Assembly: GCA_017445145.1 (NCBI GenBank)
Contig: JAFSVI010000061.1
Location: 1-56,016 of the forward strand
DNA length: 56,016 bases
DNA from: Bacteroidaceae bacterium
Lineage (GTDB): Bacteria; Bacteroidota; Bacteroidia; Bacteroidales; Bacteroidaceae
Direction: 5' to 3'
This document shows, one piece after another, positions 47,002 through 56,016 of the stretch. Position numbers and translations under genes: made by a program. How positions within the stretch are numbered: position 1 is the stretch's first letter; every line of letters begins with the position of its first letter. The notes below the pieces were generated by a model that ran no database searches, was not told where the DNA came from, and saw nothing but the letters and a program-made list of their open reading frames with translations.

Positions 47002-47018
47002 ATGTTATGCAACATAAA
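46999..47018. promoter_or_regulatory. Perfect inverted repeat upstream of the fasciclin-SusCD operon (possible operator)
   Basis: TTTATGTT-ATGC-AACATAAA, 8-bp arms with a 4-base centre, about 50 bases upstream of a possible -7 box and 160 bases before the first gene. Its form suits a dimeric repressor or activator site; the regulator is not in the window. Confidence 0.4.
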
Positions 47019-47065
47019 TGAGGGAATTTTTGGTTAATAATCGTCATGTGTTTCAAAAAGAAGTT

Positions 47066-47073
47066 ATAATTTT
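47066..47073 (+). promoter_or_regulatory. Possible -7 box of the fasciclin-SusCD operon
   Basis: TAATTTTG fits TAnnTTTG; the -33 element is unclear. It implies a 5' leader of about 100 bases. The 290-base gap 46888-47177 otherwise holds only the panB terminator and the inverted repeat. Confidence 0.4.
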
Positions 47074-47177
47074 GGCAAGTCTTAGAGACCTGCAGCAAGT
47101 CATTTACTAACAATTTTTATCATATATTCACACGTGTCGGCAAGTAGAAATCATTGCACTCAACACATATTAACTAA

Positions 47178-50000
47178 ATGGAAAACAGTATTCTAACGAA
47201 GCGGCTCGCGCGTCAGGCGAGTCGGGTCTGTGCTGCCATGATGCTCATGGGCGGCGCCTGGTGCTTCTCGTCGTGTAGCGACGATTTGCTCACAGGCACT
47301 CCCGAGTGGCTCGGAAGCAGCATCTACGAGGAACTGGAGAGCCGGGGCAACTACACCCAGACCTTGGCACTCATCGACGACCCCGTGTTCCGCGACAACC
47401 CCACGGACACGCAAACCTCCTTCCACAAGCTCCTGGCAAAGACGGGCAGCATGACGCTCTTTGTGGCCGACGACGCCGCCTGGCAGCGCTACCTCTCGCG
47501 TCGGGGTCTCACCAGCGTCACACAGCTGCCGTCGGCCGAGAAGAAGAACCTCCTCAAAGGGGCCATGGTGAACAACGCCTACCTCATCGAGCTGCTCAGC
47601 AACACCAGCGGCAACCCGCCGACAGAGGGGGCATGCCTCCGTCGCGAGACACGTCAGGACGTCTATGACTCCATACCCTACGTCACACGCGCGCAGATGC
47701 CGCCCGTCAACCCCTACCGCATCGACAACCAGGGCAACCAGATCGACTACTGGAGCCGCGTGCGCAGCCGCGACGGCATCTACATCTTCAAGGACAACAA
47801 CCCCGCACCGATGATGCACTTCCTGCCGGACTACATGAAGAACAACACCTTCAGCTCCGACGACGTGCGCACGCTCACCAACGGTGCCGCCGACGATGCC
47901 GTCAACACCAGCTACGTCAACGGACAGAAGGTCGTCGAGAAGGACATCACCTGCCAGAACGGCTACATCCACGTCCTGCAGGAGGTGCCCGAACCTCTCG
48001 TGAACATGGCTGACCTCGTCGGCAAGAAGGCACAGTTCAGCATCTTCAACGAGCTACTCGACCGCTTCAGCTACCCGCAGTTCCTCGTCACGCAGAGCGT
48101 CAACGGCGTCGAGGACTCGCTATTCGTCAAGCGCTACTTCTACTCGACATCCAACACCGACCAGTTCATTGCCATTCCCGAGACAAACCGCTCCGTGACA
48201 ACGCTGCTCGCCTACGACCCAGGCTACAACCTCTACCAGGCCAACGGCCTGAAGATGGCCGAGGACGGCGCTGCCATGTTCGTGCCCACCAACGAGGCCA
48301 TGGAGGCTTACCTCCACGCCGAGGGCGCCGAGCTGGGACAGAAGTACGGCTACGACTGGAGCCACATACCCGACAACGTCGTGCTGCCGTTCCTCAAGAA
48401 CTGCTTCCAGACCTCCATGCGCTCCACCGTGCCGAGCAAGTTCGCCACCACGAAGAACACCGCCAGCGAGGCCATGGGCATCGAGCTGGCCGACATCGAC
48501 AGCGCCTTCATCGCCTGCAACGGCGTCGTCTATCAGACCAACAAGGTGTATATCGCGCCCGAATACCAGAGCGTGTTCTACCCCGCCGTGCTACGTGGCG
48601 ACGAGGACCTGCGCACCATCTACAACGCCATCGCCGACGAGCGCTACAAGGGCAACGCCTCGGCTTGGACCCTCAACGAGTTCACCGCCTACCTCAACAG
48701 CATGGCATCGTCCTACTCCTTCCTCATACCCGACGACCACGCCTTTGAGGTGACCTACTTCGACCCCTACTCCTTCTCCTCGTCATACTCCGGCGACCCC
48801 GTGGCACTCAAGTTCTACGTCAAGCCCGGCAGCGACAACCCCGTGGATGTTGACTTCTACCGCGCACAGGTGGATACCATCGACGGACACCCCGTGCTCA
48901 CCGCCACCGACGAACCCGCAAGGCTCAACAACGTGACCACCAACCTCTCGTTCCTCAACAACCGCATGCACGACATCGTGGATAACCTCATCATACCCCA
49001 CGGGCTGAGAGGCACACAGACATTCCGCGAGGGGCAGACCATCTACACCACCAAGGGCTACAGCCCCGTGAAGGTGCAGTTCACAGGAGGCCAGGTCAGC
49101 GGCATCGCCGGCTCGTACCAGATGGAGCGCGGCGAGTATATCCCCGTCGATCCCGAGCAGATCTTCGACAAGACGGAGGCCGGCAACGGTGTGAGCTACG
49201 TGCTGCCCACCATACCCACCACAACGCTCACCAGCCCCTACAAGGTCATCACCGACACCATCACGCATCCCGGCTTCACGGAGTTTGCACGTCTCTTCGG
49301 AGGATGCTCATTCCTCGGGACAACCGTCACCGGGCGACGCACCACCATCGACCAGGCCATAGACTTCTTCGGCAACTACCACTACACCATCTACGTGCCC
49401 GACAACGCCAGCATACGCGCGCTCACCGACGCCGGAAAGCTCCCCACGTGGGACACCGACGACGCCTGGGAGGCCTTCAAGCTGCGCATGGACACCATCG
49501 AGACCGAGGCCGACAACATCCTCACCGAGGACCAAGTGGACGAAATCATCGACTCCATCACCGTGTGGCGCCGGACCATTTCCAACATCATCAACAACTT
49601 TGTGCGCTACCACATACAGGATGCTGCCATATACCTCGGAGGGGCCGACTCTACGGGCGTCTATGAGACGGCCACCATGGACGAGACCATCAACCGCTAC
49701 CGCCGTCTCAACGTGGCCAACAGCAGCGGACGCATCACCATCACCGACGCTGCCGGCAACATCGCCAACGTAGCCACCGACCAGACACACAGCAACCTCG
49801 TCACGCGGCAGTATATCTTCGACACCGGCAACAAGGCCGGACATATATACCTCTCGTCATACGCTGTCATACACCAGATTGACAAGGCACTGCAGTTCGG
49901 CGACGCTGGCTTCATGCCCACAGACTTCCCCGAACCCAACCTGGAATCTGTACTAGCTTACCTTAACACGCACAGACATCAAAGCAAGCCCAGAAGATGA
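47178..50000 (+). CDS. Fasciclin (FAS1)-domain outer-membrane lipoprotein
   Basis: 940 aa lipoprotein. A basic N-terminus and hydrophobic segment lead to lipobox FSSC with C33, followed by SDD, a surface-export-like acidic start. About four FAS1-like repeats can be traced: near 48-150 (MTLFVADDAAWQRYL), 280-470 (MFVPTNEAMEAYL), 475-620 (SFLIPDDHAFEV) and 705-920 (YTIYVPDNASIRAL). FAS1 domains mediate adhesion or binding to proteins and glycans. The gene overlaps susC by four bases (ATGA at 49997-50000), so it is stoichiometrically coupled to the transporter and probably serves as a surface accessory binding protein. No enzyme motif is seen. Confidence 0.85.
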   Translation: MENSILTKRLARQASRVCAAMMLMGGAWCFSSCSDDLLTGTPEWLGSSIYEELESRGNYTQTLALIDDPVFRDNPTDTQTSFHKLLAKTGSMTLFVADDAAWQRYLSRRGLTSVTQLPSAEKKNLLKGAMVNNAYLIELLSNTSGNPPTEGACLRRETRQDVYDSIPYVTRAQMPPVNPYRIDNQGNQIDYWSRVRSRDGIYIFKDNNPAPMMHFLPDYMKNNTFSSDDVRTLTNGAADDAVNTSYVNGQKVVEKDITCQNGYIHVLQEVPEPLVNMADLVGKKAQFSIFNELLDRFSYPQFLVTQSVNGVEDSLFVKRYFYSTSNTDQFIAIPETNRSVTTLLAYDPGYNLYQANGLKMAEDGAAMFVPTNEAMEAYLHAEGAELGQKYGYDWSHIPDNVVLPFLKNCFQTSMRSTVPSKFATTKNTASEAMGIELADIDSAFIACNGVVYQTNKVYIAPEYQSVFYPAVLRGDEDLRTIYNAIADERYKGNASAWTLNEFTAYLNSMASSYSFLIPDDHAFEVTYFDPYSFSSSYSGDPVALKFYVKPGSDNPVDVDFYRAQVDTIDGHPVLTATDEPARLNNVTTNLSFLNNRMHDIVDNLIIPHGLRGTQTFREGQTIYTTKGYSPVKVQFTGGQVSGIAGSYQMERGEYIPVDPEQIFDKTEAGNGVSYVLPTIPTTTLTSPYKVITDTITHPGFTEFARLFGGCSFLGTTVTGRRTTIDQAIDFFGNYHYTIYVPDNASIRALTDAGKLPTWDTDDAWEAFKLRMDTIETEADNILTEDQVDEIIDSITVWRRTISNIINNFVRYHIQDAAIYLGGADSTGVYETATMDETINRYRRLNVANSSGRITITDAAGNIANVATDQTHSNLVTRQYIFDTGNKAGHIYLSSYAVIHQIDKALQFGDAGFMPTDFPEPNLESVLAYLNTHRHQSKPRR

Positions 50001-53000
50001 AAACACTAAGAATATACATCAGCCTGTGTCTGATGCTGGCATCATCGCTGGCAATGGCACAAATCACACGCGTCAGCGGAACTGTCAGCGATGACTTCGA
50101 CGTGCTTCCGGGCGCCAGTGTGGCCGAGATTGACGCTTCCAACCGTATCGTCAACGCCTCCGTCACCGACATGAATGGTAACTTCGTGCTCCCCATCAAG
50201 AGCCAGAAGAACAAAATCCGAGTCAGCTTCATGGGATTCAAGACCCAGACGCTGCCCATCAACAAGAACGTGTTCAAAATCAAGATGGAGGAGAACGCCA
50301 AGCAGATGAAGGAGGTCAACGTCACCGCCAAGAAGCAGATGAAGACCTCCGGCCTCGCAATACCCGAGCGCGAGGTGAGCTTCTCCGCACAGGGCATCTC
50401 CGCCAAGGAGTTCGAGGGACTCGGCATCACCAGCGTCGATGAGGCACTGCAGGGTCGTATCGCCGGCCTCGACATCGTGGCCAACTCGGGTGACCTGGGT
50501 TCTGGCACGAGCATGCGTCTGCGCGGTGCATCCACTGTCTCCACCCTCACGAGCAACGAGCCGCTCATCGTCGTCAACGGCAACGTGTGGCAGGTGAGCT
50601 CCGAGGACATGGCCGACTTCGACGTCTCCACCGCCAACGACGAGAAGTTCGCACAGCTGCTCAACGTCAACACCGAGGACATCGAGGACATCAAGGTGCT
50701 CAAGGACGCCGCCGCAACGGCCATCTGGGGCTCGCAGGGTGCCAACGGTGTCATCGAAATCACCACCAAGCGCGGCCACCGCGGCGCACCGCAGGTGAGC
50801 TACTCGCTGAAGATGACCATGACCCACCAGCCGGCAGGAAAGAAACTCCTCACCGGCGACGAATACACCATGATGCTCAAGGAAGCTTACTTCAACCCCG
50901 AGCAGCAGACTTTCATAGGCAACGTGCAGGAGCTGAACTACAACGAGAACGACTCCGAGTACCAGATGTTCAACCGCAACACCGACTGGGTGGACCTCGT
51001 CCGCAAGAACGGACTCCGACAGAACCACTACATCAGCGTCAGCGGCGGCGACGAGAAGACTCTGTTCCGCATCTCCGGCGGCTACGACCATGAGACGGGT
51101 ACCATCATCGAGCAGAAGCTCAACCGCTTCTCCACGCGCATGGCACTCGACTACTATGTCAACGACCGCATCAAGATCGTGTCCAACTTCTCGATGACCT
51201 ACACCAAGAACAACAAGAACTACGACGGACTGCTCGGCATTGCCTACACCAAGATGCCTAACCTCTCGCCATGGCGCTACAACGCCGACGGCACACCCAC
51301 CGGCGAGTACTACATCGTGCCGCAGGAGGCTTTCACCAACCACGGGCAGCTCACCGATGACCAGGCCAACAACTTCAACGACCAGCGCAACCTGGCCAAC
51401 CCGCTCGCCAGCGCAAAGTATGCCTCGAAGGTGCAGACAACCTACGACCTCACTCCTGAGCTCGAGCTCGAGTACAAGCTCCTGGGCCTCGACGACAACA
51501 GCACACAGCTGCGATACAACGGACGCGTGGTCATGAACGTCTATAACGAGTACAACACTAACAACTACCCGCGCTCGCTCATCTCGTCCAACTACTACGA
51601 CGCCAACCCGAGCTACAACGCCAGCAGCAAGAACCTCGCCTTCACAACAACACACACGCTGACCTTCCAGCCCAAGTTCAAGAACGAGGACCACTTCCTC
51701 ACGGCTCTCGGACGATTCCAGCTCGTCAGCGGCAGCAGCTCCGGACAGAACACCACCGTGCGACGTCTGCCGGCACGCCTCGAGAGTGTCACCGCCGGTG
51801 GCTTCGTGGGCGGCATGGGCAGCAGCTACAACGAGTGGCGCTCGCTCTACTTCACCCTCTCTGCCCACTACTCCTACAAGAGCCGCTACGTGTTGGCCTA
51901 CAGCATGCGCGCCGATGCCACCACCAAGTTCGGCAGCAACCACCGCTGGGGTATCTTCCCCGCCGTGTCCGCACGATGGAACGTCATCGACGAGCCGTGG
52001 ATGAAGGTTGTGCGTGAGAAGGGCAAGATGTCGATGTTCTCCATCCGTCCGGGTTGGGGTATGGTGGGTAACGCACCCACACGCGACTACCTCTTTATAA
52101 ATAAGTACGCCCCGGGCAACACCTACCTCTACCAGACCTCCATGAACCCCGACGGCCTCAAGCTTACGGAACTCAAGTGGGAGAACAAATTTACGTGGAA
52201 CATTGGCTTTGACCTCGGCTTCTTCGACGACCGCCTCAAGTTCGTGCTCGAACTCTACCACCAGACAACCAAGGACATGCTCATGGCTAACGCTGCCATA
52301 CCCACCAGCAACGGATGGAGCGGCCTCGCTGTGCGCAACGTCGGCGACATGGTCAACAAGGGTTGGGAGTTCCAGATCAACGGCGACCGCCTGCTCAAGA
52401 AGGGCAAGTTCTTCCTCGATCTCAACGTGAACTTCGCCAACAACAAGAACGTCATCACCAAGATGGACCCCCTCGTGCTCAAGAGCCTCAACATCGATTG
52501 GGTGGAGGGCAACCGCAACACGCTGCAACGCGTGCAGATCGACAACCCCTTCGGCTCCATCTACGGATTCCGCTCGCAGGGCGTGTATCAGTACCAGTTC
52601 GACACCGCAGAGGAACTCGCTCGCGCCGATGCGCAGAACGGCACCAACATCCTGCAGGAGAACCTCGACAAGGGCATCACCTATCCCATCGTGCGCAACG
52701 CCGAGGGCAAGTGGGTGGCCGACGCCAAGGGCGACCCCATACAGATGCGCTTCTGCTACAAGACAGAGAGCAACAGCGGTTACTACTTCAAGGGTGGCGA
52801 CGCCATCTACGAGGATGTGAACCACGACGGTAACATCAACCAGCTCGACATCGTGTATCTCGGCAACTCGCTGCCTAAGCTCACCGGTGGTTTCGGCTTC
52901 AAGCTCCACTGGGACCGCCTGGCGCTCAACGCTCAGTTCAACTACCGCGTCGATTACGACATCGTCAACATGGCACGCCTCGACATGGAGTCCATGGTGT

Positions 53001-53368
53001 CGAACAACAACCAGAGCCAGGCCGTCAACTACCGTTGGCGCAAGGAGGGCGACGTAACCAGCATTCCGCGTGCCATGCACGGCAGCGGCTCCAACTACAA
53101 CACCCTCATCAGCGACCGCTTCGTCGAGGACGGCACATTCCTGCGCCTCAACTACCTGCAGCTCTCATATAGCTTCGACCCCAAGCTGCTCAAGAACTGG
53201 CACATGAAGACCCTCAACATCTATGCCTCGGCCAACAACCTCTTCTGCCTCACCAAGTACTCTGGCGTGGATCCCGAGATAGGCTACGGAGGCTACGGCG
53301 TCACCACCGACGGCAGCCAGACACCGCGCTCGAAGTCATACACCGTGGGTCTGACCATTGGCTTCTGA
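49997..53368 (+). CDS. SusC/RagA-family TonB-dependent outer-membrane transporter
   Basis: 1123 aa with signal peptide (MKTLRIYISLCLMLASSLAMA). The N-terminal CarboxypepD_reg-like domain is at about 25-100 (ASVTDMNGNFVL, VSFMGFKTQ), followed by the plug (VDEALQGRIAGLDIV, MRLRGASTV) and the SusC signature DAAATAIWGSQGANGV before a 22-strand barrel ending in an aromatic residue (VGLTIGF). It imports large ligands with its SusD lid using TonB energy. No STN signalling domain, so no direct anti-sigma signalling is expected. It sits between the fasciclin and SusD genes; the ligand is unknown. Confidence 0.95.
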   Translation: MKTLRIYISLCLMLASSLAMAQITRVSGTVSDDFDVLPGASVAEIDASNRIVNASVTDMNGNFVLPIKSQKNKIRVSFMGFKTQTLPINKNVFKIKMEENAKQMKEVNVTAKKQMKTSGLAIPEREVSFSAQGISAKEFEGLGITSVDEALQGRIAGLDIVANSGDLGSGTSMRLRGASTVSTLTSNEPLIVVNGNVWQVSSEDMADFDVSTANDEKFAQLLNVNTEDIEDIKVLKDAAATAIWGSQGANGVIEITTKRGHRGAPQVSYSLKMTMTHQPAGKKLLTGDEYTMMLKEAYFNPEQQTFIGNVQELNYNENDSEYQMFNRNTDWVDLVRKNGLRQNHYISVSGGDEKTLFRISGGYDHETGTIIEQKLNRFSTRMALDYYVNDRIKIVSNFSMTYTKNNKNYDGLLGIAYTKMPNLSPWRYNADGTPTGEYYIVPQEAFTNHGQLTDDQANNFNDQRNLANPLASAKYASKVQTTYDLTPELELEYKLLGLDDNSTQLRYNGRVVMNVYNEYNTNNYPRSLISSNYYDANPSYNASSKNLAFTTTHTLTFQPKFKNEDHFLTALGRFQLVSGSSSGQNTTVRRLPARLESVTAGGFVGGMGSSYNEWRSLYFTLSAHYSYKSRYVLAYSMRADATTKFGSNHRWGIFPAVSARWNVIDEPWMKVVREKGKMSMFSIRPGWGMVGNAPTRDYLFINKYAPGNTYLYQTSMNPDGLKLTELKWENKFTWNIGFDLGFFDDRLKFVLELYHQTTKDMLMANAAIPTSNGWSGLAVRNVGDMVNKGWEFQINGDRLLKKGKFFLDLNVNFANNKNVITKMDPLVLKSLNIDWVEGNRNTLQRVQIDNPFGSIYGFRSQGVYQYQFDTAEELARADAQNGTNILQENLDKGITYPIVRNAEGKWVADAKGDPIQMRFCYKTESNSGYYFKGGDAIYEDVNHDGNINQLDIVYLGNSLPKLTGGFGFKLHWDRLALNAQFNYRVDYDIVNMARLDMESMVSNNNQSQAVNYRWRKEGDVTSIPRAMHGSGSNYNTLISDRFVEDGTFLRLNYLQLSYSFDPKLLKNWHMKTLNIYASANNLFCLTKYSGVDPEIGYGGYGVTTDGSQTPRSKSYTVGLTIGF

Positions 53369-53431
53369 CATATCAACACATTAACTGGTTAACACACGTA
53401 TATTAACACGTTAATAACAATAAAGCATATT

Positions 53432-55222
53432 ATGAGACATAAATATAGCATCATACACCTCGGAGCCGTCGCCGCCGCGGCCATCATGGGCCTCACGGCA
53501 TGCGCCGACTTCCTCGAAGTGAAGCCCCGCGACCAGGTGACAGAGGACAACTTCTGGAACGAGAAGACCGACATAGACCAGATGGTGGCGGGCGTGTATC
53601 TCTCCATGCAGAGCGAGGGATTCATCAACAACTGCATCGTCTGGGGCGAGTCCAGGAGCGACAATATCTATCCGGTGGACAACCTGCAGAGCAGCGAGTA
53701 CAACCTCTACCAGATTATGCGCGAGAACCTCCTGCCTTCGAACCCCTACACCAAGTGGATCAACTTCTACGACGTCATCAACCGTGCCAACACCATCATC
53801 GCCATGGCACCCATCGTGAGCCAGCGCGACCCAGCCTTCCGCGAGAGCGATGTCAAGGCCATCATTGCCGAGATGACGGCGCTGCGCTCGCTGTGCTACT
53901 TCTACCTCATACGTACCTTCGATGAGGTGCCGTTCTATCGCGACGCCATTCAGGAGGAAGAGGATGTGCAGTACCTCCCAGCATCGTCGTTCGACTACGT
54001 GCTGCAGAACCTCATCGCCGACCTCGAGGCAGTGCGCGGCGACGCCATCGTGCACTATGCCGCCTACAACAGCAACGACCAGATTGGAGGACTCTACTAC
54101 ACCACCGCCAACCGCGCCACGCGCACGCTCATCGACGCACTGCTGGCCGAGATGTACCTCTGGCAGGGCAACTACGCTATGAGCGTGCAGGCCGCCGACC
54201 GCGTCATTGCGCAGAAGCGTGCCGACTACGAGGAGGAGTACAGCCAATCGACATCTATGACCACCTCCGTGCCGCAGCTCATGACGGCACCCAACGGCAC
54301 ACAGATAGAGCTCTACCAGGTAACGACCGCCAACCCCGCCATCGTACACAACGCCATCTTCGGCGGCAGCGGCAACAGCTTCGAGAGCATCTTTGAGCTG
54401 GCATACACCTATCAGGGCAGCGGCTCATACTTGGAGAACACCGCCTTCGGCCGCCTCTTCGGCGAGAACAAGGCAAAAGACAGCAACCGCGGTGCCGGCT
54501 TCTTCACGCCGCGCTCCGAGATTATCTCCGAGATGAGCGCCAAGAGCTTCAACTTCTGGGAGAACCAGTACGACGCACGCTTCTACTGCAACATCGAGAC
54601 CGACTCGAAGTATGCCGAGGGCAAGATACGCAAGGGCGTGGCATCGTCGTTCTACATCGACCAGCTCCCCGGCAGCGGACTGCCCTTCGACAACACGAAA
54701 GGCTCGGCTTACACCATATCGTCGTTCCAGAACCGCAACATGATCTTCTACCGCCTCACCGACATCATGCTCATCAAGGCTGAGGCACTCATCATGCAGG
54801 TCACCGACGAGACAACCGACGAGAACACAGAACTCATGCGCCAGGCTTTCGACCTCGTCTATCTCGTCAACGCACGCTCATGCACCAACCGCACCAGCTA
54901 CCTCAACAGCGGACGGCCATACGCACGCCAGCGGCTCCTCCTGCGCGAACTCATTCGCAAGGAGCGCAACCGCGAGCTCATGTACGAGGGCAAGCGATGG
55001 TTCGACCTCCTGCGCTATGCCAAACAGGAAGGCTCCGTGGAAATCGTGCGCTCCACAGTCAGCTCAAAAGTATCCTCCGGAGCCGGAGGCGGCACCTTCC
55101 CCAGCATGGACGCCCTCTTCTGGCCCTACAACAAGGACGAGGTGCGCGTTAACCCCAACCTCCATCAGAAGAGCATCTATGCCAAGGACGATGAAGAGAG
55201 CTATTCATCGGGCAACGAGTAG
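53432..55222 (+). CDS. SusD/RagB-family surface nutrient-binding lipoprotein
   Basis: 596 aa lipoprotein with lipobox LTAC (C24) followed by ADFLEVKPRDQVTEDNFW, the conserved SusD N-terminus. TPR-like helices include WINFYDVINRANTII and EMTALRSLCYFYLIRTF; the C-terminal part has LLRELIRKERNRELMYEGKRWFDLLRYA, the family signature. It forms the lid of the SusC barrel at the cell surface. It lies 63 bases after susC; this gap holds short inverted repeats such as TTAACACGTTAA. The ligand is unknown. Confidence 0.95.
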   Translation: MRHKYSIIHLGAVAAAAIMGLTACADFLEVKPRDQVTEDNFWNEKTDIDQMVAGVYLSMQSEGFINNCIVWGESRSDNIYPVDNLQSSEYNLYQIMRENLLPSNPYTKWINFYDVINRANTIIAMAPIVSQRDPAFRESDVKAIIAEMTALRSLCYFYLIRTFDEVPFYRDAIQEEEDVQYLPASSFDYVLQNLIADLEAVRGDAIVHYAAYNSNDQIGGLYYTTANRATRTLIDALLAEMYLWQGNYAMSVQAADRVIAQKRADYEEEYSQSTSMTTSVPQLMTAPNGTQIELYQVTTANPAIVHNAIFGGSGNSFESIFELAYTYQGSGSYLENTAFGRLFGENKAKDSNRGAGFFTPRSEIISEMSAKSFNFWENQYDARFYCNIETDSKYAEGKIRKGVASSFYIDQLPGSGLPFDNTKGSAYTISSFQNRNMIFYRLTDIMLIKAEALIMQVTDETTDENTELMRQAFDLVYLVNARSCTNRTSYLNSGRPYARQRLLLRELIRKERNRELMYEGKRWFDLLRYAKQEGSVEIVRSTVSSKVSSGAGGGTFPSMDALFWPYNKDEVRVNPNLHQKSIYAKDDEESYSSGNE

Positions 55223-55285
55223 GCTCATGCTCACCCATGCCATCAACAACAACATTGTCCAATCGTCAAACACAATCAAGACAAC

Positions 55286-56016
55286 ATGAATAAGTTCAAG
55301 AAATATCTCATGGCAGCACTCGTGGCCGTCGCGGCAGTCGCGGGAGTGACGTCGTGCAGCGACGACATACCCTCCGAGAGCTACTACACCTTCAAGGGCG
55401 AGATGTTGAGCGACTACCTCCGCAACCGTCCGGAGTTCTCAGACTTCACCACCATCGTCACACGCGCCGGGAAGATGGACCTCCTATCTACCTACGGGCG
55501 ATACACATGCTTCGCACCCACCAACGACGCCGTGCAGCTCTACCTGCGCCAAAACAACATCACCTCGCTCGAGCAGCTCTCCGACCAGGACTGCGACACC
55601 ATAGCCTCAACGGCCATCGTGGAGTATATCTACGGCACATCTGACTTCGTCGGCGTCAACTTCCTCGGACGCACCAACATGCTCGGACGCAACCTCAGCG
55701 TGGAGAGCACACCCGTCATCGAGAACGGCGACACCGTCAACACCACCTACCGCATCAACCGCACGGGACTCATCATCATGTCGCTGGCCAACGACTCCGT
55801 CGAGAACGGCATCGTGCATCCCGTGTCGGAAATGGTCGTCGCTTCCAACCTCACGCTGCCGACAGTGATGAAGGAGGACCCCAACATCTCCATCTTCAAC
55901 ACAGCACTCGCACTTACCGGCCTCGACCAGCAGATGGTGCGCATCGAGGACACCAGCTACGACCCCGAGTACTGGCGACGCGGCTCCCTCAAGGAGGGCA
56001 TACGCTTCTCCGGCGC
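55286..56016 (+). CDS. Fasciclin (FAS1)-domain lipoprotein, N-terminal part (cut by window edge)
   Basis: 243 codons visible. Signal peptide with lipobox VTSC (C24) followed by SDD. A FAS1 domain at about 35-165 shows DFTTIVTRAGKMDLL, YTCFAPTNDAVQLYL, IASTAIVEYI and the terminal GIVHPVSEMV; a second begins near 175 (NISIFNTALALTGL). It follows SusD by 63 bases and is probably the fourth gene of the operon. Its first FAS1 is closer to the canonical form than those of the 940-aa protein. Confidence 0.85.
   Translation, partial: MNKFKKYLMAALVAVAAVAGVTSCSDDIPSESYYTFKGEMLSDYLRNRPEFSDFTTIVTRAGKMDLLSTYGRYTCFAPTNDAVQLYLRQNNITSLEQLSDQDCDTIASTAIVEYIYGTSDFVGVNFLGRTNMLGRNLSVESTPVIENGDTVNTTYRINRTGLIIMSLANDSVENGIVHPVSEMVVASNLTLPTVMKEDPNISIFNTALALTGLDQQMVRIEDTSYDPEYWRRGSLKEGIRFSG

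Noticed and set aside
50042..53080. 1012-codon open frame on the minus strand opposite susC
   Set aside because: Antisense shadow of a GC-rich gene; Val/Glu/His-rich with no domain and no promoter.
53369..53431. Short palindromes such as TTAACACGTTAA between susC and susD
   Set aside because: AT-rich 63-bp gap where such short repeats arise easily; no T-tract or strong stem to call an attenuator.

Overview
The window reads as a Bacteroidota chromosome, most likely order Bacteroidales (Prevotellaceae-like). The support is a SusC/SusD outer-membrane pair, family-typical Bacteroidales proteins, weak or absent Shine-Dalgarno sites, and many copies of the Bacteroidetes promoter pattern TTTG-N19-20-TAnnTTTG. 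Most of the window is GC-rich with dense codirectional operons. No rRNA, CRISPR array, insertion sequence, integrase or phage gene was seen. Genus and species cannot be named from the sequence alone.

Region by region. (1) 1-5416, minus strand: an AT-rich exopolysaccharide/O-antigen cluster (GT4 start, GT2, Wzy-like polymerase, Wzx-like flippase, GT2, truncated acetyltransferase-like gene), probably horizontally acquired. (2) 5576-11502, minus: stress and proteostasis genes (clpC behind a tRNA-Arg, htpG) and an orphan double starch-binding-module protein. (3) 11619-11888, plus: a promoter plus a structured non-coding RNA candidate with 6S-like architecture. (4) 11872-20151, minus: one compact seven-gene run from a sigma factor through a small membrane protein, a secreted multidomain glycosidase, a lipid kinase, a YgiQ radical SAM protein and a small periplasmic protein to a GT4 glycosyltransferase. 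(5) 20393-24951: rhamnulokinase (plus) and a secreted tandem GH43-CBM6 protein (minus). (6) 24963-33892, minus: the operon lon-tgt-lptG/F-DEAD helicase-GH35 beta-galactosidase, closed by a strong terminator hairpin. (7) 33921-37886, minus: a small conserved protein, a PlsC-like acyltransferase and a secreted amidase/golvesin protein. (8) 37916-42676: divergent nhaD antiporter (minus) and tRNA-Gly-rarA-aldose epimerase-GT2 (plus). (9) 42712-42789: a perfect 35-bp hairpin between convergent operons. (10) 42823-45976, minus: HAD phosphatase, flippase and GT2. (11) 46066 onward, plus: panB with its terminator, then a four-gene outer-membrane locus: fasciclin lipoprotein, SusC, SusD, fasciclin lipoprotein (cut by the window end).

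Three themes recur. The first is envelope glycan synthesis (two polysaccharide gene sets, lipid kinase, acyltransferase, LptG/F, amidase). The second is glycan foraging (GH43, GH35, a GH-A-like enzyme, rhamnulokinase, SusCD). The third is protein quality control (ClpC, HtpG, Lon). Both tRNA genes sit between a consensus promoter and a protein gene, so tRNA and mRNA probably share transcripts. The most unusual items are the fasciclin-SusCD locus, the 6S-like RNA, the long perfect hairpin and the orphan tandem CBM20 protein.
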